Positions 12,401 to 20,520 of a DNA stretch of 64,000 nucleotides are shown here, piece after piece. Under the pieces are notes generated by a model. The model was not told the origin of the DNA. It worked only from the letters and a program-made list of their open reading frames with translations, and did no database searches. The number at the start of each line of letters is the position of its first letter. Positions within the stretch are counted from its first letter, which is position 1. Made by a program: the position numbers and the translations under genes. Where the stretch lies: assembly GCA_039621445.1 (NCBI GenBank), contig CP154957.1:17368595-17432594 (forward strand), written 5' to 3'. The DNA comes from Euglena gracilis (lineage: Eukaryota; Euglenida; Euglenophyceae; Euglenales).

Positions 12401-14700
12401 ACCAATTGTGTCCGTGCATTGAATTTGGGGGAGCTTTGGAGGTGGCATCCAGTGGCTGCGTTTCACCAATCGCAATGAACACAGCCAGTCCCGAGCATTT
12501 TCCATGGCGGTTTTCTGGTTACCCTCCTGCCCAAACCAAGGAAAAGCTGGCTTTTGGTAAACCCCTGAAAACCATGATATTAATTTGTATTATTTTAACC
12601 TTTTCTGAAAAAGTTCAGGCAAAAAAGTGGGCATTCCTGCAACCGGAAATTCTCTAAAGGGAAAAAGATCAAGGTTTCAGAAAAATTGGACACCCCCGGG
12701 CGGGGGTTTTTCACCATACCGATCAAATAGAAGCAGGAGGCCCCGAATTTCAAATGTTGATTTTTTCAAGAAAAATTTGGAGAGCTTGTCTCGATGTTTT
12801 GAACATTCCAATGATATTTTCAGGATGACAGACTTTCAGCATTGAGTTCAATTGGTGCAACCATTTTTGGGAATGAGCGAAATTTTGATGGTTATTCTAC
12901 CCCCCCCTATAATTATGCACCCCGCTAATTATGCAGGCCCTAATAATTATGCACCCCCCCCCCTGGCCAATGGTGCGACTAATTGAACCCCCATCAGTGC
13001 CCAAGATGAACTGAAATTCGCAACAAAATGCCACCAAAAATGCAAAAAAAATTGCTTCTGGCAGATTTTTCCTGGATGCAAACAATGGTAATTGGCTCAA
13101 AAATGCATGTTTCCAAAAAAAATTGGCAGGGTCCAAATCATTATGCACCCCCCCACCGCTGGAGGCGGCGGTCCACTAATTTTGCACCCGCATCAGTATT
13201 GGGGGGTTGCATGCCACAAAGTAGGGTTGGTTGGGTCTTCCGCGCCCATACCGTACAAAATATGGATGTCTTCAAAACAAAAAATGAATGACGGGGGTTG
13301 TGTACATTGAATGCCTAACCAGGAGATCTTTGAAGGACCCCAAGGGGTTCCAGCAGGCCGGCTGGAAGGTGTTTGCTAGGAAAAAAGGTACTGGCTGGGC
13401 ACCTGTCTGGGGGGGGGGGGGGGCAGTGGGCTGCCAGTTTGTTCCCACCCATCAGAAGCCCTTTTGTTTCAAAACGGCTTTTCGGCAAAACGGCAAAAAA
13501 GCCGCTTAGCCGTCAGCAAAACGGCAAAAAAGCCGTTTCGCCGTTGGCAAAACGGCAAAAAAGCCGTTTCGCCGTTGGCAAAACGGCAAAAAAGCCGTTT
13601 CGCCGTTGGCAAAATGGCAAAAAAGCCGTTTTGCCAGCCAAAAGTGAGAAAAAAATGGCAAAAAAGCCGAAAAGCCGAAATGAAACACATACGGGTGGGA
13701 ACATTGACTTGGCTGGTACCTGAAAGCGGGCAAAGAAAACCAAATCCAGCAGAGTTTGGATTTTTCAGCCAAAAATTGAGGCAAAAACACCAGCTCCCCC
13801 CCAAATTACCATTTGTGGCCATTTATGATCCCTTTTTTCTATATAAAAAAAAGTGTGGTCAAGCCCAGCTTCCCCGGGCTTCCCAAATTCATTCACCAAA
13901 CCCGGGGGTGGAGTCCGCAGCCCGGCTGGGAAGTGCTGGCTCGGGGGAAAATATGTTGGTGGCTGGCTGCAACCCTGGGAGAGGTCCCGTCCATCTTGAG
14001 CTATCCGCTGTGTCGGACTTTATGACGGAGGAGTCACCTGACTGGCCAACAGCTCCAGGACGCGGAGGACCTCCTCGGCGGACTGGGGGGCCCCGTGTTG
14101 CAGGCCGGACACCACCACGGCGCCAACACAGCGGCCGGTGTCGGAGGCCCGACATCGCCTGCCGCGGTGGTTGCTGGCGGCAGCAGCCGACAGCCACAAT
14201 AGGGACGAAAATTATGGGAATTAATTACGGGGAAAAAATTCCAAATTTGCCAAAAAAAAAAATGGAGAAAACTCAACTTTTCAGGGAAAAGGGTGGAATT
14301 TTTTTCAGTTGTAGTGAAGATTTTTTGGCAGAAAGACAACTCAGAATTCTGGGGGGGGAAATGGTCGAAGAACACTTTTGATGGTGGTTTTGCTGCTTTT
14401 TTTTCCATTTCAAAGTAAATACCAAGAAATGAAAACGTTTCTTAGTGCGTGAAAATTGACTAACCCCTGAGAGTGGCTCCCCAAAGGACGTAGGAAAGGC
14501 ACACTGGTCAAAAATGCTGAGGAAAAACAGGGCTACTAGGGGAAGGTCAACAACAGGCGAGCAGGCCCTTCAGTCTTCAGTGACCCCATAGGGACGTGGG
14601 GCCCATGCGCATGCGGGCGACGGCGGGGCCAGGGAGGAGGATGGGGGCCCCGGCCCAGCCCGTTGAGGTCGCCTCCGTCGCCGGGGTTGGGGCCGGGCTT
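381..14700 (-). CDS. Hybrid sensor histidine kinase, copy A (multi-exon, 3' end off the window)
   Basis: Thirteen to fourteen exons on the minus strand give, in order, the end of a GAF domain, HisKA, HATPase_c, a pseudo-receiver and most of a receiver. Proposed exons: 14700-14622, 14158-14038, 12371-12336, 11892-11778, 10863-10636, 9701-9612, 9033-8878, 8078-7910, 7411-7317, 7102-7010, 6767-6579, 6257-6060, 5866-5759, 488-381. From 10863 to 381 every junction is phase-consistent. Key motifs are SHELRTPL (H box), [11 protein letters not shown] (N box), RDTGVGIAP (G1), TLFQPYCQ (F box), [10 protein letters not shown] (G2) and VLDLQMP (receiver Asp). Members of this family autophosphorylate on His and transfer to Asp. 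No start codon was found, and the last receiver exon (with the conserved Lys) should lie left of position 1. No frame-breaking lesion is seen, so I read it as a live gene. The family call is firm; the first four exon borders are approximate. Confidence 0.85.
611..1300. repeat. C/G homopolymer-rich intron segment
   Basis: Within the 5.3-kb intron of copy A. Many runs of ten or more C or G (for example 774-797, 905-919, 965-990, 1205-1233) alternate with CAGCC and GGCTGG short repeats. On paper it could form G-quadruplex or i-motif structures. The apparent long ORFs here are poly-Pro/Gly artefacts. Confidence 0.6.
1580..1660 (+). repeat. Left terminal inverted repeat of the 2.9-kb element
   Basis: Pairs with 4455-4523. 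Runs from CTTAGGCGG through the GCGCAAAT motif to TTTTACGAAATT. Confidence 0.82.
1975..3860. repeat. Palindromic GCGCAAAT motif clusters inside the element
   Basis: Copies of TTTGCGCAAATGCGCAAA and shorter forms, often joined to ATAAACA, appear in both orientations at about 1980-2130, 2205-2370, 3340-3640 and 3780-3855. Each copy is itself close to a palindrome. Confidence 0.75.
4455..4523 (-). repeat. Right terminal inverted repeat of the 2.9-kb element
   Basis: Reverse complement of the left end with a few mismatches and a short gap; ends CCGCCTAAG followed by TTCCA. Confidence 0.82.
4529..5590. other. Copy A intron, unrecognised moderate-G+C sequence
   Basis: Less repetitive than its surroundings and lower in G+C than the exons. 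Short open frames exist on both strands (for example minus 4802-4563, with a CPVC motif), but none has the codon composition of the histidine kinase exons and I recognise none. Confidence 0.4.
5611..5722. repeat. CACTCA hexanucleotide microsatellite
   Basis: About 18 copies of CACTCA. It lies just inside the donor of the copy A exon 5866-5759, with CA-rich sequence between, so on the coding strand the intron opens as GT-rich repeat. Confidence 0.9.
5759..5866 (-). CDS. Copy A exon: receiver helix 1 and strand 2
   Basis: Thirty-six codons between GGGAG|GTC and GCAGAG|GTGTGAG, phase 0 at both ends. Reads [18 protein letters not shown] and DVRTNGAE, matching [18 protein letters not shown] and DVCSNGAE in copy B. 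Its third codon positions are less G+C rich than the other exons. The donor opens into the CACTCA (GTGTGA on this strand) repeat. Confidence 0.85.
6060..6257 (-). CDS. Copy A exon: linker and first strand of the true receiver
   Basis: Sixty-six codons after GGAAAG|GGC. A Pro-rich linker is followed by [12 protein letters not shown], the first strand of a receiver, then a loop ending CATK before GTGGGT. The loop is unusually long for a receiver between the first strand and VNR. Confidence 0.75.
6579..6767 (-). CDS. Copy A exon: pseudo-receiver C-terminal part
   Basis: Sixty-three codons between CCGCAG|GGG and CTGTGG|GTACC. Contains [24 protein letters not shown] and RRQLEALW, shared with copy B. 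Phase 0 at both ends. Confidence 0.85.
7010..7102 (-). CDS. Copy A exon: pseudo-receiver, degenerate acceptor strand
   Basis: Starts GCCAG|GTGCAC and reads [13 protein letters not shown]. In active receivers this strand ends in Asp (DLILMD); here Ala stands at that place, so the domain cannot take phosphate in the usual way. The 3' border at 7010 assumes a GT donor; a 12-bp direct repeat makes the exact cut uncertain. Confidence 0.75.
7317..7411 (-). CDS. Copy A exon: start of pseudo-receiver
   Basis: Follows CCCCAG|GC and reads [16 protein letters not shown] and [12 protein letters not shown], the first strand and helix of a receiver-like fold. It matches [20 protein letters not shown] in copy B. 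Donor ACG|GTGTGG. Confidence 0.85.
7910..8078 (-). CDS. Copy A exon: HATPase_c G2 box
   Basis: Fifty-six codons plus one base after GCAG|GGC. Contains [20 protein letters not shown] (G2 box) and FHFTAAVPL, the end of the ATPase fold. The donor AGGG|GTTTTT is phase 1. Copy B continues straight into the pseudo-receiver here. Confidence 0.9.
8157..8285. repeat. CA and CGCA microsatellite in copy A intron
   Basis: Interrupted CACA followed by a CGCA run, between the F-box and G2-box exons of copy A. Confidence 0.85.
8878..9033 (-). CDS. Copy A exon: HATPase_c G1 and F boxes
   Basis: Fifty-two codons from GAG|GTGCCT to CAG|GTGTGA. Contains [18 protein letters not shown] (G1 box with its nucleotide-contacting Asp) and TLFQPYCQ (F box). 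Phase 0 at both ends; the homologous F-box border in copy B is also an intron. Confidence 0.9.
9113..9475. repeat. GCGGCGCA-type short repeats in copy A intron
   Basis: Irregular repeats of CGCGGCGCAC and GCGGCACA, about 20 copies, inside the intron that only copy A has at its N-box border. Confidence 0.7.
9483..9565. repeat. Fragment related to the 405-bp MITE interior
   Basis: GGACCGACCC, GGGTACCCGGGACCCCCC and CCGGCGCTTTGC occur here in the same order as at 44490-44580, pointing to a shared dispersed repeat. Confidence 0.55.
9612..9701 (-). CDS. Copy A exon: HATPase_c N box
   Basis: Thirty codons after CAG|GACGCG, including [18 protein letters not shown], the ATP/Mg-binding N box. The donor appears to be GC (CAG|GCACC). 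In copy B the same coding stretch runs on without an intron. Confidence 0.88.
10580..10635. repeat. CA microsatellite at the 5' splice site of copy A
   Basis: On the coding strand the intron starts GTGTGTGTG immediately after GYEMAE. Copy B has a GT repeat at the same intron. Confidence 0.88.
10636..10863 (-). CDS. Copy A exon: second HisKA helix and linker to ATPase domain
   Basis: Seventy-six codons between GCAG|AGG and GAG|GTGTGTG. Contains [20 protein letters not shown], typical of the second HisKA helix, and ends GYEMAE. Nearly identical to copy B 29865-30092. The donor opens directly into a GT microsatellite. Confidence 0.9.
11778..11892 (-). CDS. Copy A exon: HisKA dimerisation domain with phospho-accepting His
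   Basis: Reads [12 protein letters not shown], then [13 protein letters not shown], the canonical H box whose His is the autophosphorylation site. In copy B an intron of 1.17 kb interrupts the Arg codon of this motif; here the motif is continuous. The 3' end is around GCAG|GACACC, which would be a non-canonical GA donor, so that border is tentative. Confidence 0.85.
12336..12371 (-). CDS. Copy A exon: linker before HisKA
   Basis: Twelve codons, [12 protein letters not shown], following the acceptor CTACAG|G. Copy B has [17 protein letters not shown] as one unbroken stretch, so in copy A an intron of about 443 bp follows this exon. The 3' border is not clearly GT; the bases CTGGC occur at both ends of the intron, so the cut cannot be placed exactly. 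Confidence 0.7.
12897..13200. repeat. TAATTATGCACCCC repeats
   Basis: TAATTATGCACCCC-like motifs recur at 12909, 12930, 12949 and 13139, with a variant TAATTTTGCACCC at 13175, in the copy A intron between the GAF and linker exons. No coding signal. Confidence 0.5.
13478..13640. repeat. 31-bp minisatellite
   Basis: About five copies of a 31-bp unit containing AACGGCAAAAAAGCCGTT, which is a palindrome with an A-rich centre, so every unit could fold as a hairpin. The long ORFs across it on both strands are repeat artefacts. Confidence 0.85.
14038..14158 (-). CDS. Copy A exon: GAF domain, C-terminal part
   Basis: Forty codons including CVGAVVVSG and [11 protein letters not shown], matching CVGVLVVVD and [11 protein letters not shown] in copy B. 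This is the last strand and helix of a GAF fold. The donor is CAG|GTGACT at 14037. The acceptor CAG at 14161-14159 is my best choice, but it adds residues absent from copy B, so the 5' border is uncertain. Confidence 0.7.
14622..14700 (-). CDS. Copy A exon: GAF domain, middle strand
   Basis: Reads 26 codons containing [10 protein letters not shown], identical to ten residues in copy B at about 26942-26970. This is the GAF strand normally written as AGAPL. The upstream half of the homologous copy B exon (about 50 residues) is not visible next to it; a G-run and GCGCAAAA repeats follow instead. The donor could be GTCGCC at 14621 or a later GC. Borders are approximate. Confidence 0.6.
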
Positions 14701-14905
14701 CTTTCAAAACAACGCCGGGGGGGGGGGGGGCTTGTGCCACAGGGTGCTGGCTGCCTCCCTGGAATGGGGGGGGGGGGGTTTCAGGTGGGCGACACCGGCA
14801 GATTTTCGATGGAAAATGACCACCCTTGGGCCCCCAGCGCCGAAGGGTGTGTACTTGTGCCATAAAGCAGGGGGGGGGGGAAATGCACTGGACGGCCCTC
14901 GGAAA

Positions 14906-15600
14906 AAATGCGCAAAAATGCGCAAAAATGCGCAAAAAAAATGCGCAAAAAATGCGCTGAGTTTGTGACATTCCTAAGGGAAAAAGGACTTAGACAAATT
15001 TCCAACAGTAAACCCAAAATTAAACCAAAATCACCAAAAAGAGCTGAAATGAAGGCATTTTGGCCAAAAAAATGCGAAAATGGGTTCGTTGGTTACAGAA
15101 ATGGGTCAGTTGAACGTGGGCAAAATTCGGTGAGCATGTGATTTGAGTGGAAAATGTGCAAAAAATGGCAAAATGTGCAAAATTGGGCAAAGAAGCGCAA
15201 AAAAGGCGCAAAATTGAAAATGTGCAAAATTGGGCAAAAAATGCGCAAAAAAACCGCAAAAATTGAAAATGTGCAAAATTGGGCAAAAAATGCGCAAAAA
15301 AGGCGCAAAAATTGAAAATGTGCAAAATTGGGCAAAAAATGCGCAAAAAAATGCGCAAAAAAGGCGCAAAAATTGAAAATGTGCAAAATTGGGCAAAAAA
15401 TGCGCAAAAAAGGCGCAAAAATTGAAAATGTGCAAAATTGGGCAAAAAAATGCGCAAAAAATGCGCAAAAAAATGGACAATGTGCAAAAATGGGGGGGGA
15501 ATTGCAAAAAAAAAAAATGCGCAAAACATGCGCAAAAATGCGCATTTTGAAAAATTGACAAAAATGCGCAAAAAATGCGCAAAAATGCGAAAAAAAATGC
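14906..15600. repeat. GCGCAAAAA / AAATTGGGCAAAAA tandem repeats
   Basis: Imperfect units of roughly 45-60 bp built from AATGTGCAAAATTGGGC and ATGCGCAAAAA. They lie just upstream of the first exon found for copy A. The 215-residue Phe/Ala/His ORF on the minus strand is an artefact of this repeat. Confidence 0.8.
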
Positions 15601-15734
15601 GAAACGCATTTCCCCCCCCTGCATAAAGAAAATGGCATTTTGGGTACAGGAAAATGTGCTGTGTCATGGGGTGTCAGGGGGGGGGGGGTGTCATGGAAAT
15701 TAACCCGGGGGGGGAGGTGTCATGGACTTGAAGA

Positions 15735-15897
15735 GAAGCCTGGCTGGGGCGCAAGGGAGAGCCACGGGGGAGCACTGATTTAGCACATGGCGGCAGAAGT
15801 GGTGCAGCACTGCAGTGGCAGCCTCCACAATGCCAACGCGGGCCCTGCAGTGGAGCTGCTGCCCATCTCCCGTCACGCACAGGCCACAGGTCAGCCC
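15735..15897 (-). other. Candidate exon, function unknown
   Basis: The minus strand reads LTCGLCVTGDGQQLHCRA and GIVEAATAVLHHFCRHV in one open frame with mostly G or C third positions. It lies upstream of copy A and in the same orientation, so it might be a 5' exon of that gene, but no counterpart was found in copy B and I recognise no domain. Confidence 0.3.
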
Positions 15898-15989
15898 TTC
15901 GGACTATTTTGTAAAGGTGAAGCCAGCCGGCGTCCAGTTTTTTCTGTGTATGCATGCAAGCGTGTTTGCGCAGTGTGTTTTGTGTTGTA

Positions 15990-16494
<505 letters not shown>

Positions 16495-16500
<6 letters not shown>

Positions 16501-17275
16501 GGCGTGCTGTGCGTGCGGGCGTGCTGTGCGTGCGGGCGTGCTGTGCGTGCGGGCGTGCTGTGCGTGCGGGCGTGCTGTGCGTGCGGGCGTGCTGTGCGTG
16601 CGGGCGTGCTGTGCGTGCGGGCGTGCTGTGCGTGCGGGCGTGCTGTGCGTGCGGGCGTGCTGTGCGTGCGGGCGTGCTGTGCGTGCGGGCGTGCTGTGCG
16701 TGCGGGCGTGCTGTGCGTGCGGGCGTGCTGTGCGTGCGGGCGTGCTGTGCGTGCGGGCGTGCTGTGCGTGCGGGCGTGCTGTGCGTGCGCGCGTGCTGTG
16801 CGTGCGCGCGTGCTGTGCGTGCGGGTGAGGCTGTGCGTTGCGTCTTGTGTGCGTGCGGGCGTGCTGTGCGTGTGGGCGTGGTGTGCGTGCGCGCGTGCTG
16901 TGCGTGCGCGCGTGCTGTGCGTGCGCGCGTGCTGTGCGTGCGCGCGTGCTGTGCGTTGCGCGCGGTGATGTTGGAGAGACGGATGCTTACTGATGTGAGC
17001 GAGAGTGATGTGCGTGCGCGCGTGCTGTGCGCGAGCGTGCTGTGCGCGAGCGCGTGCTGTGCGCGCGCGTGATGTGCGCGGCGAGTGCTGTGCGCGCCGC
17101 GTTGCTGTGAGCGCGCGCGTGCTGTGCGCGCGCGTGCTGTGCGCGCGCGTGCTGTGGCGCGCGCGTGATGTGCGCGCACGCGTGCTGTGCGTGCGCGAGT
17201 GCTGTGCGGGCGCGCGTGCTGTGCGTGCGCGTGCTGTTGCGCGCGCGTGCTGTGTGCGCGCGCGTGCTGTGCGCC
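16495..17275. repeat. 17-bp minisatellite and its degenerate derivative
   Basis: About 17 near-perfect copies of GCGTGCGGGCGTGCTGT (16495-16790), followed by variants such as GCGCGCGTGCTGT to about 17275. Confidence 0.92.
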
Positions 17276-20200
17276 ATTTTCGAGAAAGAAATTTGAAAAC
17301 ATCCGGTTTTTTGACCCCCCCACCCCCCGAAAACGGCTAAGTCGAACAGTGGGAAAAGTGTACAAGTGTACAAGTGTACAGTGTACATCTGGGCCAAAAA
17401 CGGCCGTATCTCGGGCTAGGCGGGGAGTTGCGGGGAAATCAAAATACCAGTAGATGGGGCGTTCCAAGGGCATCAAATTAGGTCTGCGGACATTTCCTTT
17501 GATTTGGCTTCATTTTGGAGATATTTTGAAAATTGACATTTTTTGGCCGAAATGGCAGAGTCCAAAGGGGGGGGGGCTTATCCAGGGGGGGGGGCGGGTA
17601 AATCCTACCCAGTTTGGACCCCTTCGCGCGTGAATAACTCGGGCCTGGCGGGGAGTTGGGGGTCAACTCCGGGTGATTCGGAAACTAGGAATCCAGTCGC
17701 TCGCGACTGAAAAAAAAAATCCGGGAACCGGGCCGGGATCATGGTGATAATCCGTCGGTTCCCGAGGTGGCCCCGACCAGGGGGGGGGGGGGTGGGGTGG
17801 GGGGGGGAGAGGGGGGGGTTTCGCCGGTGGTAAGCTTCGCTCTTACCCATAAAGGGATAAGAGCTCAGCGACCCCTCCATACATACCGGCCCACTCCATG
17901 GAGCTCTTTTGCCTGAAATGCATGGGTTTTGTGCCAGAAATGGGGGGGCCGGTGGGTCGAAAAACGCTTATTTTCGGCTCAAAAACAGTTTTTCCGGGTC
18001 TGGGAGGCCTAAAAACATCGTTTCGGGCAAAATTTTTTTTTTGATTTTTTTTGACTTTTTTTATTTTGACCCGGTTTTGACCCCAACCAAGTCAATGGGT
18101 TGGCGGCCCAAAAACGGGGGCTGGCGGGTTCAAAAAACGCTCATTTTCGGCTCAAAAACAAATTTTCCGGGTCCGGGAGGCTAAAAAAGCATCGTTTAGG
18201 GCAAAAAAAATTTTTCCAATTTTTTTTTTTCGACTTTTTTTGACCCTTTTTGACACAAATTCAATGGGTCGGCGGCTCAAAACGGTGCGCTGGCAGGTCG
18301 AAAAAACTATCGTTGTCGGCTCAAAAACAGTTTTTTCTCCGGGAGGCCAAAAAACATCGTTTTGGGCAAAAAAATTTTTTTTTGATTTTTTTTTTGATTT
18401 TTTTTAGCCGAAAACGGCCAAGTCGAACAGTGGAAAAAGTGTACAAAATTGCCTAAAATGGCCTAAATTGGCCGAAAAACGCCCGTATCTCGGGCTACGC
18501 GGGGAGTTGTGGGGAAACCATAATCCCAGTACATAGAGCGTCCCAAGGTCCCAAGGTCTCCGGACATTTCCTTTGATTTTGCATCATTTTCGAGAAATTT
18601 TGAAAACATTGGTTTTTTGACCCCCCACCCCCCGAAAACGGCTAAGTCGAACAGTGGGAAAAGTGTACAAACGGCCATCTGCGCCGAAAACGTATCTCGG
18701 GCTAGGCGGGGAGTTGCGGGTAAATCAAAATACCAGTAGATAGGGCGTTCCAAGGGCTTCAAATTAGGTCTCCGGACATTTCCTTTGATTTGGCTTCATT
18801 TTGGAGATATTTTGAAAATTGACATTTTTTGGCCGAAATGGCAGAGTCCAAAGGGGGGGGGGGGGGGCTTTATCAGGGGGGGGGGCGGGGGGTAAAAAAA
18901 AAAAAAAACAAAAAAAAATCCTACCCAGTTTGGACCCTTACCCCTCCCGCGTTATTAACTCGGGCCTGGCGGGGAGTTGGGGGTCAACTCCGGGTGATTC
19001 GGAAACTAGGAATCCAGTCGCTCGCGACTGAAAAAAAAAATCCGGGAACCGGGCCGGGATCATGGTGATAATCCGTCGGTTCCCGAGGTGGCCCCGACCC
19101 GGGGGGGGGGGGGGGGTGATGGGGGTCTTACCCATAAAGGGATAAGAGCTCAGCGACCCCTCCATACATACCGGCCCACTCCATGGAGCTCTTTTGCCTG
19201 AAATGCATGGGTTTTGTGCCAGAAATGGGGGGGCCGGTGGGTCGAAAAACGCTTATTTTCGGCTCAAAAACAGTTTTTCCGGGTCTGGGAGGCCTAAAAA
19301 CATCGTTTCGGGCAAAAAATTTTTTTTCGATTTTTTTCGACTTTTTTGACCCGGTTTTGACCCAAAGTCAATGGGTCGGCGGTCCAAAACGGGGCGCTGG
19401 CAGGTCGAAAAACGCTCATTTTCGGCTCAAAAACAGTTTTTCCGGGTCCGGGAGGCCAAAAAACATCGTTTCGGGCAAAAATTTTTTTTTGATTTTTTTC
19501 GACTTTTTTGACCCGGTTTTGACCCAAAGTCAATGGGTCGGCGGTCCAAAACGGGGCGCTGGCAGGTCGAAAAACGCTCGTTTTCGGCTCAAAAACAGTT
19601 TTTCTGGGTCCGGGAGGCCAAAAAACATCGTTTCGGGCAAAATTTTTTTTTGATTTTTTTCGACTTTTTTGGCCGAAAACGGCCAAGTCGAACAGTGGAA
19701 AAAGTGTACAAAATTGCCTAAAATGGCCTAAATTGGCCGAAAAACGCCCGTATCTCGGGCTACGCGGGGAGTTGTGGGGAAACCATAATCCCAGTACATA
19801 GAGCGTCCCAGGGGCTTCAATTTAGGTCTCCGGACATTTCCTTTGATTTTGCATCATTTTCGAGAAATTTTGAAAACATTGGTTTTTTGACCCCCCACCC
19901 CCCGAAAACGGCTAAGTCGAACAGTGGGAAAAGTGTACAAGTGTACAAGTGTACAGTGTACATCTGGGCCAAAAACGGCCGTATCTCGGGCTAGGCGGGG
20001 AGTTGCGGGGAAATCAAAATACCAGTAGATGGGGCGTTCCAAGGGCTTCAAATTAGGTCTGCGGACATTTCCTTTGATTTGGCTTCATTTTGGAGATATT
20101 TTGAAAATTGACATTTTTTTGGCCGAAATGGCAGAGTCCAAAGGGGGGGGGCTTATCCAGGGGGGGGCTTATATCGGGGGGCGGGTAAATCCTACCCAGT

Positions 20201-20470
20201 TTGGACCCCTTCGCGCGTGAATAACTCGGGCCTGGCGGGGAGTTGGGGGTCAACTCCGGGTGATTCGGAAACTAGGAATCCAGTCGCTCGCGACTGAAAA
20301 AAAAAATCCATGTAACCGGGCCGGGATCATGGTGATAATCCGTCGGTTCCCGAGGTGGCCCCGACCCGGGGGGGTCGAGGGGGGGGTTTCGCCGGTGGTA
20401 AGCTTCGCTCTTACCCATAAAGGGATAAGAGCTCAGCGACCCCCACCTATAAGAAACCCCTCGGGCCATT
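17276..20470. repeat. 1.3-kb tandem repeat, about 2.5 copies
   Basis: The marker CGAAAACGGCTAAGTCGAAC recurs at about 17328, 18633 and 19902, and GGCAGAGTCCAAAGGGGGGG at about 17552, 18840 and 20130. Each unit also holds shorter internal repeats of about 150 bp (TTTTCGGCTCAAAAACAG, CATCGTTTCGGGCAAA). No coding content is seen. Confidence 0.88.
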
Positions 20471-20479
20471 TTTTGGAAA

Positions 20480-20513
20480 CCCACCTATAAGAAACGGGTT
20501 TCTTATAGGTGGG
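20480..20513. repeat. Perfect 16-bp hairpin
   Basis: CCCACCTATAAGAAAC and its exact reverse complement are separated by two bases. An earlier partial copy of the left arm lies at about 20443. Confidence 0.9.
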
Positions 20514-20520
20514 GGGGGTT

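Noticed and set aside
15020-15667. 215-residue Phe/Ala/His ORF
   Set aside because: Translation of the GCGCAAAA tandem repeat, open in three frames.
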